24,340 nt of DNA. It comes from an uncultured Treponema sp. (GTDB taxonomy: Bacteria > Spirochaetota > Spirochaetia > Treponematales > Treponemataceae). The translations under genes were made by a program, and so were the position numbers. The notes beneath the pieces were generated by a model. The model did no database searches and had not been told where the DNA came from. It was given only the letters and a program-made list of their open reading frames with translations. This document shows positions 1 through 12,886 of this stretch, one piece after another (positions within the stretch are counted from its first letter, which is position 1; the number at the start of each line of letters is the position of its first letter). The stretch spans positions 1 to 24,340 of the forward strand of contig CAMOEE010000007.1 of NCBI GenBank assembly GCA_946611835.1, written 5' to 3'.

Positions 1-768
1 AGCGGAATGAACGCACAGCAGAACAGGCTGGATACAATTTCAAACAATCTTGCCAATGTCGATACGGCTGGCTTCAAACGGGATGTTTCTGTCTCTAAAT
101 CTTTCCCGGAGCTTCTTTTGAGACGAACTGAGGCTGACGGCGTATACAAGACTCCTTTCGGCTCTGCTGATGTAGCCCCGATTATCGGAAAACTGGGACT
201 TGGCGTCGAGACCAACGAGAATTTCACTGAATTCGAGCAGGGCTCTTTCCGTGGCACTAACACCAACACTGACATGGCTCTTGCCGGCGAAGGCTTTTTT
301 GCCGTTGAGACCCCAAACGGCGAGCGATACACACGAAACGGAAACTTTATCCTCGGAAAGGAAGGCCTCCTTCTTACAAAAGACGGCTATCCTCTCATGG
401 GTGAGAACGGCTATATCCGGGTCCCGGACGACAAATTCATCGTCAATGAGGATGGAATCATTACAACCAAAGACAATGAGGTAATCGACCGCATTAAAAT
501 CGTACGCTTTGACAACGAGCGCTACCTCAAAAAGATGGGAAACAGCCTCTGGTACTCCACCGACATTTCAGGCCAGGCCTACATTGCAGAGGGCATGGAA
601 CGGCCGAAAATGCTCCAGGGTTACATGGAGACCAGCAATGTCAATGTTGTGAACGAGATGGTCAAAATGATTGAGGTGAACAGGGCTTACGAGGCCAGCC
701 AGAAGACAATCCAGAGCGAGGACAGCATGATGCAGACTCTCTGGAACAAGGTTGCCTTGTCGCACTAA
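1..768 (+). CDS. flgF: Flagellar basal-body rod protein, FlgF (FlhO) type, 5' partial
   Basis: This is a subunit of the periplasmic flagellar rod, built in the periplasm after export by the flagellar type III system. The frame is open from base 1 (Ser-Gly before the first Met at base 7). Family members usually start about ten residues earlier, so the true start lies outside the window. Visible hallmarks are the rod-protein N-terminal motif NNLANVDTAGFKRD, a central GEGFFAVETPNGERYTRNG block, and the C-terminal motif ETSNVNVVNEMVKMIEVNRA, which forms the terminal coiled coil shared by FlgE/F/G. The SFPELLLRR and PFGSADVAPIIGKLG segments match what I recall of the spirochaetal FlhO type (Borrelia BB0775), so I prefer FlgF over FlgG. 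No second rod gene follows; the next gene is convergent. FlgG remains the alternative. Confidence 0.88.
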   Translation, partial: SGMNAQQNRLDTISNNLANVDTAGFKRDVSVSKSFPELLLRRTEADGVYKTPFGSADVAPIIGKLGLGVETNENFTEFEQGSFRGTNTNTDMALAGEGFFAVETPNGERYTRNGNFILGKEGLLLTKDGYPLMGENGYIRVPDDKFIVNEDGIITTKDNEVIDRIKIVRFDNERYLKKMGNSLWYSTDISGQAYIAEGMERPKMLQGYMETSNVNVVNEMVKMIEVNRAYEASQKTIQSEDSMMQTLWNKVALSH

Positions 769-806
769 ATCTGCCTTACTGCACTGAATAGTGCTTATGC
801 AGATTT
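767..806. terminator. Two-tier hairpin between convergent genes, possible bidirectional terminator
   Basis: AAATCTGC (767-774) pairs with GCAGATTT (799-806), and inside it GCACT (781-785) pairs with AGTGC (790-794) around a GAAT loop. The structure spans the TAA stop of the flagellar gene (766-768) and the TAA stop of the opposing ATPase gene (797-795). There is no long T-run on either side, so termination is an inference from position and symmetry. Confidence 0.5.
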
Positions 807-1721
807 GGGTAAGATTAATTTGTCTACCACTATATAAACATCTTCGATTCGGAGCTTGAGCTTTTTTTCTATCATGCTGATTACGAAGGCTTTAAGCTCC
901 TCACTGATTTGGGTGAGTTCTTTACCAAGCGGTACATCTACTGTCATTATGAAGGTGTAGCCGCTTTTTTCGTTCCTGACCGTGAGCTTTTTGATTCTTA
1001 CATGCTCGTTGAATTCTCCGATAAAACTCATCGTCATTTGAGCGAGGACAGCGTGAGAACATTCCTTGCGTTCCTGCTGGGAGAAGGCCGGACGGACCAG
1101 GGATTTCTCGAAAAGCTTCGTGTTCTGGGATGGGGTAGATTCCGTTTTTCCCAGGAATGCCCCGAGCACTTTTCCAAGAAATTTGTTTTTTGCTGTTGAG
1201 ACCCTGATCGAGTCGTAGAAAATCTTTGAGTAGGTCTGCTTTTTGACTTCGTAGGCCCGGACAGGAATTACATGCTTTCCTTCGATCTGGCGGCTTCTGC
1301 GGGCTTCCTCAATTTGCTCAGGAGTGGCAATTTCGTCGATTTTGATGTATTTTTCGGGAAGAGGAAGCTGCAATCGTACGGCGATTTTATTGACCATCTT
1401 TTCGCTTGTACCGAGAATCAGGATTTTTTTTATTTTGTTTTTTTGGATTGCCCTGGCCACTGAATCACGGTGCTCTTTGTCGTCGAAAAGGGCTGTGCGG
1501 ACGGCTCCAAGGTAATGGCTCTCAAGTTTTGCGGATTTGCCGGCCAAAATTTCATCGGCATGGATTAGAAGACCGTCATCGATAATGGTCTTGATTCCAT
1601 ACCTTTGGGCGACAAGCTTTGCCCTGAAACTTTTACCTGTACCGCTGGGGCCGAAAAAGGCATAGACCGTAGTTCCCTTTTTTTCCAGCCCGAACAATTC
1701 CTTAAGAGATTCAAGATTCAT
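795..1721 (-). CDS. P-loop ATPase with C-terminal Asp23-like domain, unknown role
   Basis: This is a 308-residue soluble protein with no signal peptide. The N-terminal half holds a Walker A motif FFGPSGTGKS (about residues 23-32). It is followed by a hydrophobic strand KKILILGTS and a region like other small nucleotide-binding proteins (DDGLLIHADEILAGKSAK). The C-terminal 100 residues (from about SQQERKECSHAVLAQMTMSF) have the alternating strand and helix pattern of the Asp23/alkaline-shock-like family, ending VYIVVDKLILP. I infer the two-domain layout by eye. It is convergent with the flagellar gene and has its own promoter, whose -10 TATACT (1731-1726) lies 4 bases from the ATG and inside a palindrome. 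No ribosome-binding site is visible. The target and pathway are unknown. Confidence 0.75.
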   Translation of the reverse strand: MNLESLKELFGLEKKGTTVYAFFGPSGTGKSFRAKLVAQRYGIKTIIDDGLLIHADEILAGKSAKLESHYLGAVRTALFDDKEHRDSVARAIQKNKIKKILILGTSEKMVNKIAVRLQLPLPEKYIKIDEIATPEQIEEARRSRQIEGKHVIPVRAYEVKKQTYSKIFYDSIRVSTAKNKFLGKVLGAFLGKTESTPSQNTKLFEKSLVRPAFSQQERKECSHAVLAQMTMSFIGEFNEHVRIKKLTVRNEKSGYTFIMTVDVPLGKELTQISEELKAFVISMIEKKLKLRIEDVYIVVDKLILPKSA

Positions 1722-1725
1722 TTTA

Positions 1726-1742
1726 AGTATAGTCTGACTATA
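1726..1742 (-). promoter_or_regulatory. -10 box within an operator-like palindrome for the P-loop ATPase gene
   Basis: On the - strand TATACT (1731-1726) sits 4 bases before the ATG at 1721. It overlaps a perfect inverted repeat TATAGTC-T-GACTATA (1728-1742, read on the + strand) with 7-base arms and a 1-base centre. No good -35 is seen. The overlap suggests repressor control, but no regulator is identified. Confidence 0.45.
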
Positions 1743-1789
1743 ACGCAGAAAAAGGCATTTTTCAATTAAAATTAAAAAAATTGTATGAC

Positions 1790-2896
1790 TTATTTCAGCC
1801 TGAGTTCTTGCAGAATCTTTTCAAAGGCCTGGGAAATTGGAGCCGTAATGCTTTCTGCAAGTCCCAGAGGATTGTCTTTTGGAAAATGCAGTTCATGGGC
1901 ATGGAGAAAAAATTCCTGCCCGAACCTCTTAGCATCGATTTTCTGGCCACCGTAGGCTGTGTCACCCAAAAGGGGAAAGCCATGAAAGGCCGCCTGTGCC
2001 CTGATCTGGTGGGTACGGCCTGTCTTAATCAAAATCCGGGCAAGTGTGACGCTTTTTTTGTTAAAAATGCCATGCGAAATAGGCGTAACTTCCGTGTAAG
2101 CATTTTTTCCTTCCCCATCAGCAGAAACAGAAACAGTATGAAAAGCCCCCTGAAGCCTCTTAGCCCCAAAACACGAATCTTCCCCGCAAGAAAATCCTTC
2201 CCCAAAGCCAGAAACTTTCCCAAAAGAAAAACTTTCAACTTTCAACTTTCCGTTTTCAACTTTCTGAATGTTTTCTTCCCAGACAGCCCTTTCGGTGAGC
2301 TTCCCTTCTAAAAGGGCAAGGTAGACTTTCTGAATTTCGTGACTTTTTATCTTATCTGAGAACCATTTTGCCCCCTCCAGATTCTGGGAGAATGCGATGA
2401 GACCTGTTGTTTTTCTGTCTAACCTGTGAAGGGGGCCAGTTCTGAAGGAAAGGGAGGTGTTTTTGTGACTTAGTTCGTAGTCCTTTTGAACGATTTCGGC
2501 CAGTGAAGCGCCTTTTGAGCTTGATGAGGGCTGAACCGGGATATCGTAGGGCTTATTCAAAATCAAAAGGGCTTCATTTTTGAAAATAGTGATGCTTTTA
2601 ATGAATTTGTTCTCTTTTAAATATGAAGGCTCAAAAGACTCCGCTTTTACATCGTCACTTTTGCCGCCAGCTTCTTTTGGGCAGGTCTTTCCCAAAAGAA
2701 AATCCGCAATCACTATTGTGTCGCCCTCTTTTATGCGGAAATTTCCATCACACTTTTTGCCGTTGACTTTGACTAGGCCTTTTCTGAGTGATTTGTACAG
2801 GGAAGAAAGGTTTTCCTCGCTCAAAAATCTTCGCAAAATCCTGTCGAGCCGTCTGTCTGAGTCGTCTTTTCCTGCCGTAAAGTGCGTGAAATCCAT
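1790..2896 (-). CDS. RluA-family 23S rRNA-type pseudouridine synthase with S4 domain and internal repeat-coded insert
   Basis: This enzyme converts specific uridines in rRNA or tRNA to pseudouridine. An S4-type RNA-binding domain covers about residues 14-65 (DRRLDRILRRFLSEE, LVKVNGKKC). The catalytic signature HRLDRKTTGLIAF is present with its catalytic Asp, and the late motifs GRTHQIRAQAAFHGFPLLGD and TAYGG follow. Between the strand ending AVWEENIQ and the conserved AYTEVTPI there are about 50 residues where RluA proteins usually have fewer. This stretch begins with KVENGKLKVES, coded by a heptamer repeat array, and continues as a Phe/Gly/Cys-rich low-complexity segment. The frame stays open, so the gene may still be functional. 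The exact RluA subgroup (RluC or RluD) cannot be fixed by eye, so no symbol is given. The promoter overlaps the stop codon of the upstream giant ORF. Confidence 0.93.
   Translation of the reverse strand: MDFTHFTAGKDDSDRRLDRILRRFLSEENLSSLYKSLRKGLVKVNGKKCDGNFRIKEGDTIVIADFLLGKTCPKEAGGKSDDVKAESFEPSYLKENKFIKSITIFKNEALLILNKPYDIPVQPSSSSKGASLAEIVQKDYELSHKNTSLSFRTGPLHRLDRKTTGLIAFSQNLEGAKWFSDKIKSHEIQKVYLALLEGKLTERAVWEENIQKVENGKLKVESFSFGKVSGFGEGFSCGEDSCFGAKRLQGAFHTVSVSADGEGKNAYTEVTPISHGIFNKKSVTLARILIKTGRTHQIRAQAAFHGFPLLGDTAYGGQKIDAKRFGQEFFLHAHELHFPKDNPLGLAESITAPISQAFEKILQELRLK
2233..2267 (-). repeat. Heptamer array (GTTGAAA/ACGGAAA) inside the RluA-family gene
   Basis: Read on the - strand, five 7-base units of the form NNNGAAA follow one another: TCAGAAA, GTTGAAA, ACGGAAA, GTTGAAA, GTTGAAA. 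The same units, in similar order, form the larger array at 12662-12739. Here they are translated as part of an in-frame insert at about residues 211-222. Confidence 0.85.
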
Positions 2897-2906
2897 ACTT
2901 TCTAAG

Positions 2907-2912
2907 ATTATA

Positions 2913-2915
<3 letters not shown>
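2907..2915 (-). promoter_or_regulatory. Extended -10 promoter of the RluA-family gene overlapping the upstream stop codon
   Basis: On the - strand the sequence TGATATAAT forms a TGn-extended -10 box (TATAAT 2912-2907). Its TGA is the stop codon of the giant ORF. The predicted start of transcription is about 4 bases before the ATG at 2896, and no Shine-Dalgarno site fits. The -35 region (TTGGAG at 2935-2930) is poor, which suits an extended -10 promoter. Confidence 0.55.
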
Positions 2916-8804
<5,889 letters not shown>

Positions 8805-10775
8805 TTACTCGACCTTCAGCGCCCTTTTTTCTATCCTGAACCTGTTTGGGTCGCTGGTTCTGTAGTATGCACTAATCTCGACCCTGGCTTTGACTTTTGC
8901 AGGAGAAGCGTAGTCAATGGAAATGCTTTTTGGAGGGTAATCCGGGATTATGAAAGAATATGAGTCCCTTCCGTCCTGACTTGTGGCCGCCTTGTATTTG
9001 TAAATCGAATTGTAAATCGGATGGGTGTCTTCCTCACCAATCAGGGTCACCTCGTATTTTATGGCGGGAAGCTCAGATATGATTCTGATATGGTTGGAGT
9101 TCATCCCTGAAAATTCGTTCTGAGAGAGCTTGGCCGACATGGTAAAAAGCTCCTCCCTCACGATTTTTGTCTCCTGTTTTTCTGCTGCCCTGACTTCCGG
9201 CTGGTAGATGAAGCGTGAGATTGAGAAAATTACCAGGGAGATGAACAGAAGAATCGCTGTCGTGGAAATGATTCCGTTGATGATGATTTTTTTGAGCGTG
9301 TAGCCCATGACCCCGGCAACCACATTCACGAAAACAAGCATCCTGAGCCAGCTTATCTGGAATGGAAGGATGGCGAAAGCAAGAAGAAGGTTCCCGGATG
9401 CTGTGGTGAAGACCGTTCTTACAAGCTCTGCCTCATCCGCACTCCTGATGATGATGACTCCGTAGGGCAGGAAGGGAAGAAGCATAAGCAGGAAGTAAAA
9501 GATTGCCGAAAAAAGGCCCCTGACCCGCTTGGAGAAATAAATAATCAGGTATTCCGCCGCAAAAAGCACGAAAAGGGTGAGGTCTCTGGAAGAAAAAAGG
9601 AAGATGTTGAAAATAGAGACTATTGAAAGAATATATCCGTAAATGAAGGCCGTAATTGAAAACTTGAAGATTCCCTGTACCATAAAAAGAATTGAGATGA
9701 AGGTCATGGAAAAGACTATTTTGATTCCGTACTGGATTATTGGATTGATGTGAATGAATCTTGACAGAAATCCTGCCGCATTCTGCCCCAGCAGGAGGGA
9801 AAGAAAAGAGATTGCGATTGTGATTGGAATCATGTAGCTGGAGCGGATAAATTCATATTTTTGCCTTTCTCCTCCGATTCCGATGAAGGAAAAAATGCAG
9901 AGAATGAGGATTGTAAGGATTCCCACTGAAAGACAGGTGATTATGATGACCTTCTCGCTGATGAAAGCCGGCCTGAAAATGTTACCCCGGTTTATGTAGA
10001 TGTAGTGCATGTCCCAGTCGCTGGTTTTGGCCGTGCTGTAATTCTCTGCGAAGGATTTTAAGACCGCAAGCTGACCTGACTCCGAAAAATTGATTTCGAT
10101 TGCCGGAATTTCATTGCTGAAAAAACTCGCGAGCTTTTTGTGACCCCTGATGATTCCGAGCCGGTAAATTGCCGAAAAACTGTCCTCGAAGGAGTAGGGT
10201 TTTCGTGTAAGAAAAAAAGCATCGCAGATTCTCTGGGTGAGCCAGAGGGGACTGATGTGGCTTTTGCTGGCCGTGTGGATTTTTGCCTTGTAGGAAGAAG
10301 AAAAATCTACTGTGACGGCCACGGAGTCGTCTGAGTCGTCAACTGCTCTTGCGAAGACATCAGTTCCATTTACAGAAGATGCCCCCCTGAATACTTCAGT
10401 GTCCAGTGCTGAGAATAAAATCTGGGCTGACCATTTTCGTTTTAAGTCTTTTAGATATAGAAGAAAATCACTGATTGCCTCGGAATTGGCCATGAAATCT
10501 TCCTGTGTAAAGCAGAAAATCACTAAATTCCTGCCGTAATCATTTTCGCTGGTCTCTTCCTGGCTGTTTGCTTCGAAAGAAAGAATCAGGTTGTAGGCGA
10601 ATGCGTCTTGTCCGGTTGGTGAGAGCTCCTGAGCAACTGGTGAAAATCCGTTTTTTGAGAGAGCCTTTTCTACTTCTTGAGAAAGTGCGTTTCCTTCTGG
10701 AATTTCCTGAGAGAATATAAAGAAATGTGCCGAAAATATAAGGAGGGCCAGAAGAGTAATTTTACGGACAAACAT
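8805..10775 (-). CDS. Polytopic membrane protein with signal peptide and degenerate M28-peptidase-like ectodomain
   Basis: This 656-residue protein begins with a signal peptide (RKITLLALLIFSAHFFIF, cleavage near residue 22). A periplasmic domain of about 250 residues follows, with the alternating pattern of a zinc aminopeptidase fold (NLVIFCF, AQILFSALDTEVFRGAS, AVTVDF, EIPAIEINF). I cannot find the His/Asp/Glu zinc ligands of family M28. About eight membrane segments follow between residues 278 and 530, then a periplasmic C-terminal beta domain of about 120 residues. The order of signal peptide, M28-like domain and membrane bundle recalls ERMP1 and Gaa1 proteins, but that is inference. Its TAA is followed directly by the GTG of the dinB-fusion ORF, so the two are co-transcribed. 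It is divergent from the gene at 10860. I do not recognise a named family. Confidence 0.8.
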   Translation of the reverse strand: MFVRKITLLALLIFSAHFFIFSQEIPEGNALSQEVEKALSKNGFSPVAQELSPTGQDAFAYNLILSFEANSQEETSENDYGRNLVIFCFTQEDFMANSEAISDFLLYLKDLKRKWSAQILFSALDTEVFRGASSVNGTDVFARAVDDSDDSVAVTVDFSSSYKAKIHTASKSHISPLWLTQRICDAFFLTRKPYSFEDSFSAIYRLGIIRGHKKLASFFSNEIPAIEINFSESGQLAVLKSFAENYSTAKTSDWDMHYIYINRGNIFRPAFISEKVIIITCLSVGILTILILCIFSFIGIGGERQKYEFIRSSYMIPITIAISFLSLLLGQNAAGFLSRFIHINPIIQYGIKIVFSMTFISILFMVQGIFKFSITAFIYGYILSIVSIFNIFLFSSRDLTLFVLFAAEYLIIYFSKRVRGLFSAIFYFLLMLLPFLPYGVIIIRSADEAELVRTVFTTASGNLLLAFAILPFQISWLRMLVFVNVVAGVMGYTLKKIIINGIISTTAILLFISLVIFSISRFIYQPEVRAAEKQETKIVREELFTMSAKLSQNEFSGMNSNHIRIISELPAIKYEVTLIGEEDTHPIYNSIYKYKAATSQDGRDSYSFIIPDYPPKSISIDYASPAKVKARVEISAYYRTSDPNRFRIEKRALKVE

Positions 10776-10781
10776 TATATA

Positions 10782-10810
10782 AGGATATAATTTGTCGGTT
10801 TACAATTCAA
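10782..10810 (-). promoter_or_regulatory. Candidate promoter for the M28-like/dinB-fusion operon
   Basis: On the - strand TTGAAT (10810-10805), a 17-base spacer and TATCCT (10787-10782) form a modest sigma-70-type promoter. Transcription would begin at or next to the ATG at 10775. An alternative -10 is TATATC (10789-10784). No Shine-Dalgarno site precedes the ATG. It overlaps the divergent promoter of the gene at 10860. Confidence 0.4.
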
Positions 10811-10827
10811 GTGCCTTATTGTACAAT
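10799..10827 (+). promoter_or_regulatory. Promoter of the 388-residue conserved protein and lipoprotein genes
   Basis: TTTACA (10799-10804), a 17-base spacer and TACAAT (10822-10827) give a good sigma-70-type match. The predicted start near 10834 leaves a leader of about 26 bases with GGGAG (10849-10853) six bases before the ATG. This is one of the few first genes here with a conventional leader. Confidence 0.65.
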
Positions 10828-10859
10828 GATAGAGTTGGATTTTATAAAGGGAGAATATC

Positions 10860-12026
10860 ATGCCAGCAGAAAAAAAGTTTATATTGAATTTGCCTCTTAA
10901 AGTCATTCTGACCGAAGAGGGAACTTCCCATTTTATCAGCAACAAAAAAAAGTTGCTTCGTATTCGTCTGGCTGACAATGTTGAGGAATATGGCATCTCT
11001 TTAAATCCTTTTTCGCCTCAGTCAATCCAGAACATGATTATGGTTGACTACATCTCCAAAATCGAAATTTCGATGTCCGAGTTCGTTTCTGTCCGTCAGG
11101 AAGTCATGGACCTGGCAAAAGTCGTCGTTTATTCAATTCTTTACAAGCAGTTTGACCGCCAGCTTTTTGCCGACCTCATCAAATGTGACTGTGTCCGAAA
11201 GCACAACCGCTCAAACCCGAGCGAGCTTATCGATGAGCGCACTAAAATGGACGACAAACAGCTTCGTGCCATGATTTCAAAAAAAGAAGCCGTGGTTCGT
11301 CAGGCCAAAAAAGAAATCCTCGACCCGGTCTGGAAGTCAATCATGGAGAACAAGGATTATTCCCTTGAGGAACGAAACATCTATCTCCTTATGACCGAAA
11401 AATTCCTCAACCGTCTTTCCCTCATGAACTGGTACATCATCCTCAAATTCTTCAAGGACAAAGAGGGCTTTTCTCAGATTAACATAGCTATCCGTCATCT
11501 GCTTCAAATTTACATGGAAAAGTCTCGGGTCGCAGAATACATCTCAATTCTTCTTATGGAGCTTGCCCTCAACGCCGAGAACCAGAACCTCAAAAAAGAG
11601 GCAAAAGTCCTCTATGCGGGTGTGGACGACCTTGATGCCCTTTTGTTTGACCCTGAAATCCGCTCAAAAATCATCGGCGAGCTTAAGCGCAAGCACGAGC
11701 TTGTTTCCCTCTCATGGAAGCTGGGAGGCGGCTCAACGGCTATCGGTAAGCAGGGCCGTCTTCAGATTATGGTACTCAACAAAAACGACGAGAATCAGGA
11801 AACAAAGGCCAATATCGAAGACAAAATGGCCGCCGACACCAACAAGCGTTCCCTTATCGACTTCTACCGCGAAATTCCGGACGGTCAGGGAAGCACCGAT
11901 TTAGGCCTCTACTATCTTTCTTACCTGGATGATGCCTGCAAAAAGCTCAATGTCAAGTTTGAGTCTATCGTAAACCAGTTTGCAAATCAGGATTTGACGG
12001 TCATCAACCTGATTTTCAATTTCTAG
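10860..12026 (+). CDS. Conserved cytoplasmic protein with faint GHKL-ATPase-like C-terminal half, unknown role
   Basis: This is a 388-residue protein without signal peptide or membrane segment. The start is well supported by GGGAG six bases upstream and a clear promoter. The N-terminal third has strands followed by a helical region rich in Lys and Arg, including KKEAVVRQAKKEI. In the second half, LLMELALNAENQN (E234 and N238) fits the ExxxN N-box of GHKL ATPases. A strand RLQIMVLN, the motif GSTDLGLYYL (344-353, like the GxGLGL G2 box) and the terminal strand TVINLIFNF come in the order expected for a HATPase_c fold. The G1 Asp-x-Gly box is not evident, so any ATPase activity is doubtful. I do not recognise a named family. 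The lipoprotein gene follows after 6 bases, so they are probably one operon. Confidence 0.8.
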   Translation: MPAEKKFILNLPLKVILTEEGTSHFISNKKKLLRIRLADNVEEYGISLNPFSPQSIQNMIMVDYISKIEISMSEFVSVRQEVMDLAKVVVYSILYKQFDRQLFADLIKCDCVRKHNRSNPSELIDERTKMDDKQLRAMISKKEAVVRQAKKEILDPVWKSIMENKDYSLEERNIYLLMTEKFLNRLSLMNWYIILKFFKDKEGFSQINIAIRHLLQIYMEKSRVAEYISILLMELALNAENQNLKKEAKVLYAGVDDLDALLFDPEIRSKIIGELKRKHELVSLSWKLGGGSTAIGKQGRLQIMVLNKNDENQETKANIEDKMAADTNKRSLIDFYREIPDGQGSTDLGLYYLSYLDDACKKLNVKFESIVNQFANQDLTVINLIFNF

Positions 12027-12032
12027 GAAGAT

Positions 12033-12680
12033 ATGAAAATTTCAAATATTCTCTTCCTGCCATTTTTAGTGACAATTCTTTCTCTGTCTTTTTTCTCATG
12101 CTCCGAAAGCGAGGCTGATGTCGTTTCGGCCACGGCAAGCACTGTCTTCGATTTTTCTGACAATGAAAATCCTCCTGCCCAGAGGCTGGCTGTTTTTTTT
12201 CAGGTCAGCAATGAAGTTCAGCGTACTGAAAGCTTTACTGTCTCTCACGCAGATTCGGGCTACTCGTGGTTTGTCGCAAAACCAGGAATCTTCACCGGAA
12301 TGAACAAAAATTACGCATATTCGGTAAACCTCAACGCACCGGAGGGCGAGGAAATCCCCACAGGAACCTATTCCGTCATATACACTGATGCCGCCGGAAA
12401 CGAGGATTCAATAAGCTTCGCCGTCAATTACAAGAGGGAGCTCCTTTCTTCAACTGCTGAAAAATGCAGGGAATATCTTACAAATCCCATTGAGAATGTG
12501 GCCGTCTACGATGACGGGGGTGAGCTTCTTTTTATGGGAAAGGCAAAAAACTCATGGAAGACAAACGAGGCGATTCTGAAGGACTACAAGCTTGCCTGCA
12601 CAAAAAGAATCTGCTATGTCACGCCGGGAAATTCGGTAATCTGCATGATGCCGGAAGAAAAGTTGAAAACGGAAAACTGA
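12033..12680 (+). CDS. Putative lipoprotein, unknown function
   Basis: This 215-residue protein starts MKISNILFLPFLVTILSL and continues to a lipobox-like SFFSC with Cys near residue 23. That is a loose spirochaete-type lipobox, so lipidation and export to the periplasm or outer surface are expected. The mature part looks like a beta-rich domain (SGYSWFVAKPG, PTGTYSVIYTDAAGNED, an Ig-like pattern) followed by a helical C-terminal segment. A weak AGGAAG site lies just before the ATG, and the gene follows the previous one by 6 bases. The last residues, EKLKTEN, and the stop codon are supplied by the GTTGAAA/ACGGAAA heptamer array that starts at 12662, so the native C-terminus may have been altered by the repeat. 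I do not recognise a specific family. Confidence 0.78.
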   Translation: MKISNILFLPFLVTILSLSFFSCSESEADVVSATASTVFDFSDNENPPAQRLAVFFQVSNEVQRTESFTVSHADSGYSWFVAKPGIFTGMNKNYAYSVNLNAPEGEEIPTGTYSVIYTDAAGNEDSISFAVNYKRELLSSTAEKCREYLTNPIENVAVYDDGGELLFMGKAKNSWKTNEAILKDYKLACTKRICYVTPGNSVICMMPEEKLKTEN

Positions 12681-12739
12681 AAGTTGAAAACGGAAAGATG
12701 AAAGTTGAAAACGGAAAAGTTGAAAGATGAAAGATGAAA
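12662..12739 (+). repeat. Heptamer array of 11 NNNGAAA units
   Basis: Consecutive 7-base units are GTTGAAA, ACGGAAA, ACTGAAA, GTTGAAA, ACGGAAA, GATGAAA, GTTGAAA, ACGGAAA, an 8-base AGTTGAAA, then GATGAAA twice. The array covers the last codons and stop of the lipoprotein gene and enters the spacer. It shares units with the array in the RluA-family gene. Its form is like the short tandem heptamer repeats known from cyanobacteria; it has no CRISPR spacers. Confidence 0.9.
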
Positions 12740-12767
12740 TGATTGAGAAAAAAGATATTGATATGGA

Positions 12768-12862
12768 AGGGGAAAGCGGTTCGGGCATAGCCCTCACCGA
12801 GACTCGCCTAAAAAGTCGTCTCACGACTTTTTTCGCCGTTGGCGACCGGCTCCCTATCCCCT
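12768..12862 (+). repeat. Structured GC-rich repeat module with three hairpins
   Basis: AGGGGA (12768-12773) can pair with TCCCCT (12857-12862), enclosing three hairpins. These are GGGC-ATA-GCCC (12783-12793), a 10-bp AAAAAGTCGT/ACGACTTTTT stem (12810-12832, CTC loop) and TCGCC-GTT-GGCGA (12833-12845). The right part (12833-12857) is related to 6578-6552 inside the giant ORF. It fills most of the spacer before trmB. Confidence 0.6.
12810..12833 (+). terminator. Probable rho-independent terminator after the lipoprotein gene
   Basis: A perfect 10-bp stem AAAAAGTCGT/ACGACTTTTT with loop CTC is followed by T residues. Because the stem has A-run and T-run flanks it could stop transcription in both directions. 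It separates the 388-residue protein and lipoprotein genes from trmB. Confidence 0.6.
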
Positions 12863-12886
12863 CGCTCCAAAAAATAAGGTATTAAA

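Noticed and set aside
1781..2311. 176-residue + strand ORF opposite the RluA-family gene
   Set aside because: It lies wholly antisense to a gene with clear catalytic motifs, has low-complexity Lys/Phe-rich content, and has no ribosome-binding site.
12662..12739. CRISPR array
   Set aside because: The units are 7 bases with no unique spacers and no cas genes nearby.
12552..12824. 90-residue - strand ORF across the heptamer array
   Set aside because: Its sequence (repeats of FRFQL type) is a translation of the heptamer repeat and GC-rich module, not a protein family.
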